Assembly (NCBI GenBank): GCA_049600855.1
Contig: JBMYQA010000033.1
Location: 1-32,983 of the forward strand
Direction of reading: 5' to 3'
From: JBMYQA01 sp049600855
GTDB taxonomy: Bacteria > Bacteroidota > Bacteroidia > Cytophagales > Flammeovirgaceae
DNA: 32,983 nt
Below the pieces are notes generated by a model. The model had not been told where the DNA came from, made no database searches, and saw nothing but the letters and a program-made list of their open reading frames with translations. A program made the position numbers and the translations under genes. Below, in pieces: positions 31,937 to 32,983 of this stretch (its first letter is position 1; each line of letters opens with the position of its first letter).

Positions 31937-32411
31937 AATAGGAAGTTCAATTTTTAACTAACTGATCAGGAGAGCTATGTACCAGTCGCATGAAATCTGT
32001 AGTACCCTGATTCGTTCATATGCATTGATTGTCTTAAGATTTAGGCATGCCTAACTGAGTCATCTCAGTGATCATGGCATAGCGGATCGTAAGCTGTGTT
32101 GTTTGCCAAGAATTTTATTGGTATTAGTGATAAACACTATTGGGTTGACGCAGTAATCATCAACGCAATTAAGGTAATCGTAAAAATAATGCACAAGACT
32201 TAAGAAATCATTATTTTTTGAATCATAAATTTATGAAAGCGATTGCGAAGAAAAGTCTTGATTAAATGGATGGTAATGGAATAATCCAATTTTATAAGAT
32301 GTTTTTTATACCCAAAATAATACTGTGTAAAATAAATTAGTTAATGTTTGTATGTTCTGTAAATCTGAAGATTTATTCTGTTTAGAGCTCGTAGAGGACG
32401 CTTCAATTCCT
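31937..32411. other. 475-nt intergenic region upstream of gltB
   Basis: No reading frame of note. A nested hairpin lies at 32047-32080: outer arms ATGCC/GGCAT and inner arms ACTGAG-TCAT-CTCAGT, roughly 110-145 nt upstream of the gltB start. A weaker inverted repeat is TTAGTG-ATAA-ACACTA near 32124-32140. Either could belong to a gltB leader. I recognise no known riboswitch and no clean TAnnTTTG box facing gltB. Confidence 0.4.
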
Positions 32412-32855
32412 TCATATTATCCATAAGGCCAAAGCTGTAATTATAAAAATAGGGAGCAGCGCTTGAGTAATTGAAAACAAAAAGTCCGTCCACATGATTT
32501 TTCTATTTTTAGGGTATTTCATCCAAAAACTAGCTGTAGGTCTTTCTCCTATGATACTAACTTCTGATGTAATGTAGGGATCAGTCCCTGTCCATTTTTT
32601 GAAAACTGTTCTAAGGATTTGAAAACAACCAAGATAAATCATGGATATTGACATGATTAACATAGTTAGTCCTTTATCCAATTTAAAGCTATTTGTGAAC
32701 TCAAATACAATGCCTGTTAAGAAAGCTATCATTCCTGCGATTAAACACCTTTTAAAGAATGTTGAATTCATCAAATCTTCCGATAGTGAAAATGCAATTA
32801 ATCCGACAATAAAAGAATAGCCGAAAGCGATATATTTTAATATTTCGAGATTCAT
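32412..32855 (-). CDS. Small four-helix membrane protein, function unknown
   Basis: This 147-residue protein has four hydrophobic helices: about 7-24 (YIAFGYSFIVGLIAFSL), 34-52 (FKRCLIAGMIAFLTGIVF), 61-82 (GLTMLIMSISMIYLGCFQIL) and 124-146 (FLFSITQALLPIFIITALALWII), separated by a charged loop (about 83-122). It is an integral inner membrane protein with no motif I recognise. It lies alone about 475 nt upstream of gltB. Codon use and AT content look like its neighbours. The remaining 128 nt to the window end show no gene. Confidence 0.7.
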   Translation of the reverse strand: MNLEILKYIAFGYSFIVGLIAFSLSEDLMNSTFFKRCLIAGMIAFLTGIVFEFTNSFKLDKGLTMLIMSISMIYLGCFQILRTVFKKWTGTDPYITSEVSIIGERPTASFWMKYPKNRKIMWTDFLFSITQALLPIFIITALALWII

Positions 32856-32983
32856 ACACGAATAGGTGTGTGGTATTTTTTATATTCCAAAGTTTTATTG
32901 CAGGACTTGTGCTTGCTTAATTCGAAAGATAAATAAACCTCAATACTTTTACATAAGAAGGTTTGCATTAGTGTAGTTTCCTA

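Noticed and set aside
1..32983. CRISPR array, tRNA or rRNA genes, complete insertion sequence
   Set aside because: No regularly spaced short repeats, no clover-leaf-type sequence and no transposase with terminal repeats were seen by eye.

Overview
This window comes from a member of the Bacteroidota, most likely a gliding or surface-living Cytophagales-type marine or soil bacterium. The evidence is the AT-rich sequence, several promoters with the Bacteroidota -7 box TAnnTTTG, a very large surface protein ending in a gliding-motility/type IX secretion sorting domain, SprB-type repeats, and Bacteroidota-style GG leaders. It is draft sequence: 10 Ns lie at 7594-7603. I found no rRNA, tRNA, CRISPR array or intact insertion sequence.

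Region 1 (1-5.5 kb) holds four two-component genes: a LuxR-type response regulator (158-847), a receiver-first hybrid histidine kinase (861-2012, minus), a TPR-type membrane histidine kinase (2394-4622, minus) and a second LuxR-type regulator with a degenerate receiver (4805-5491). A broken SnoaL-like gene follows.

Region 2 (6.0-15.2 kb) is the most interesting part. It is a complete peptide maturation and export locus: TolC-like outer membrane protein, C39-peptidase ABC exporter, two tandem cysteine-rich GG-leader precursor peptides on the opposite strand, a C39-like/VKOR/thioredoxin fusion that should make disulfides, and an HlyD-type adaptor. Each predicted mature peptide (93 and 97 residues) has eight cysteines. 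The precursors sit behind near-identical duplicated promoters while their mature parts have diverged. A 19-nt motif, CTARGGGTTTNYCTGTAKT, occurs upstream of both precursors and also upstream of both response regulators and the TPR kinase. I infer that the neighbouring two-component genes control peptide production and themselves.

Region 3 (15.4-21.4 kb) is mostly housekeeping: a glycine betaine/choline-type ABC importer (ATPase plus fused permease/substrate-binding protein whose binding domain reads as circularly permuted), a MoxR ATPase, a DUF2141 protein, an OmpH/Skp-like chaperone, a compact multi-hairpin element, and a DinB/ClbS-like protein.

Region 4 (21.4-33 kb) has a 0.9-kb gene-poor stretch, a 1,722-residue secreted surface protein with three ~330-residue super-repeats, the glutamate synthase large subunit gltB, and a small four-helix membrane protein of unknown function.
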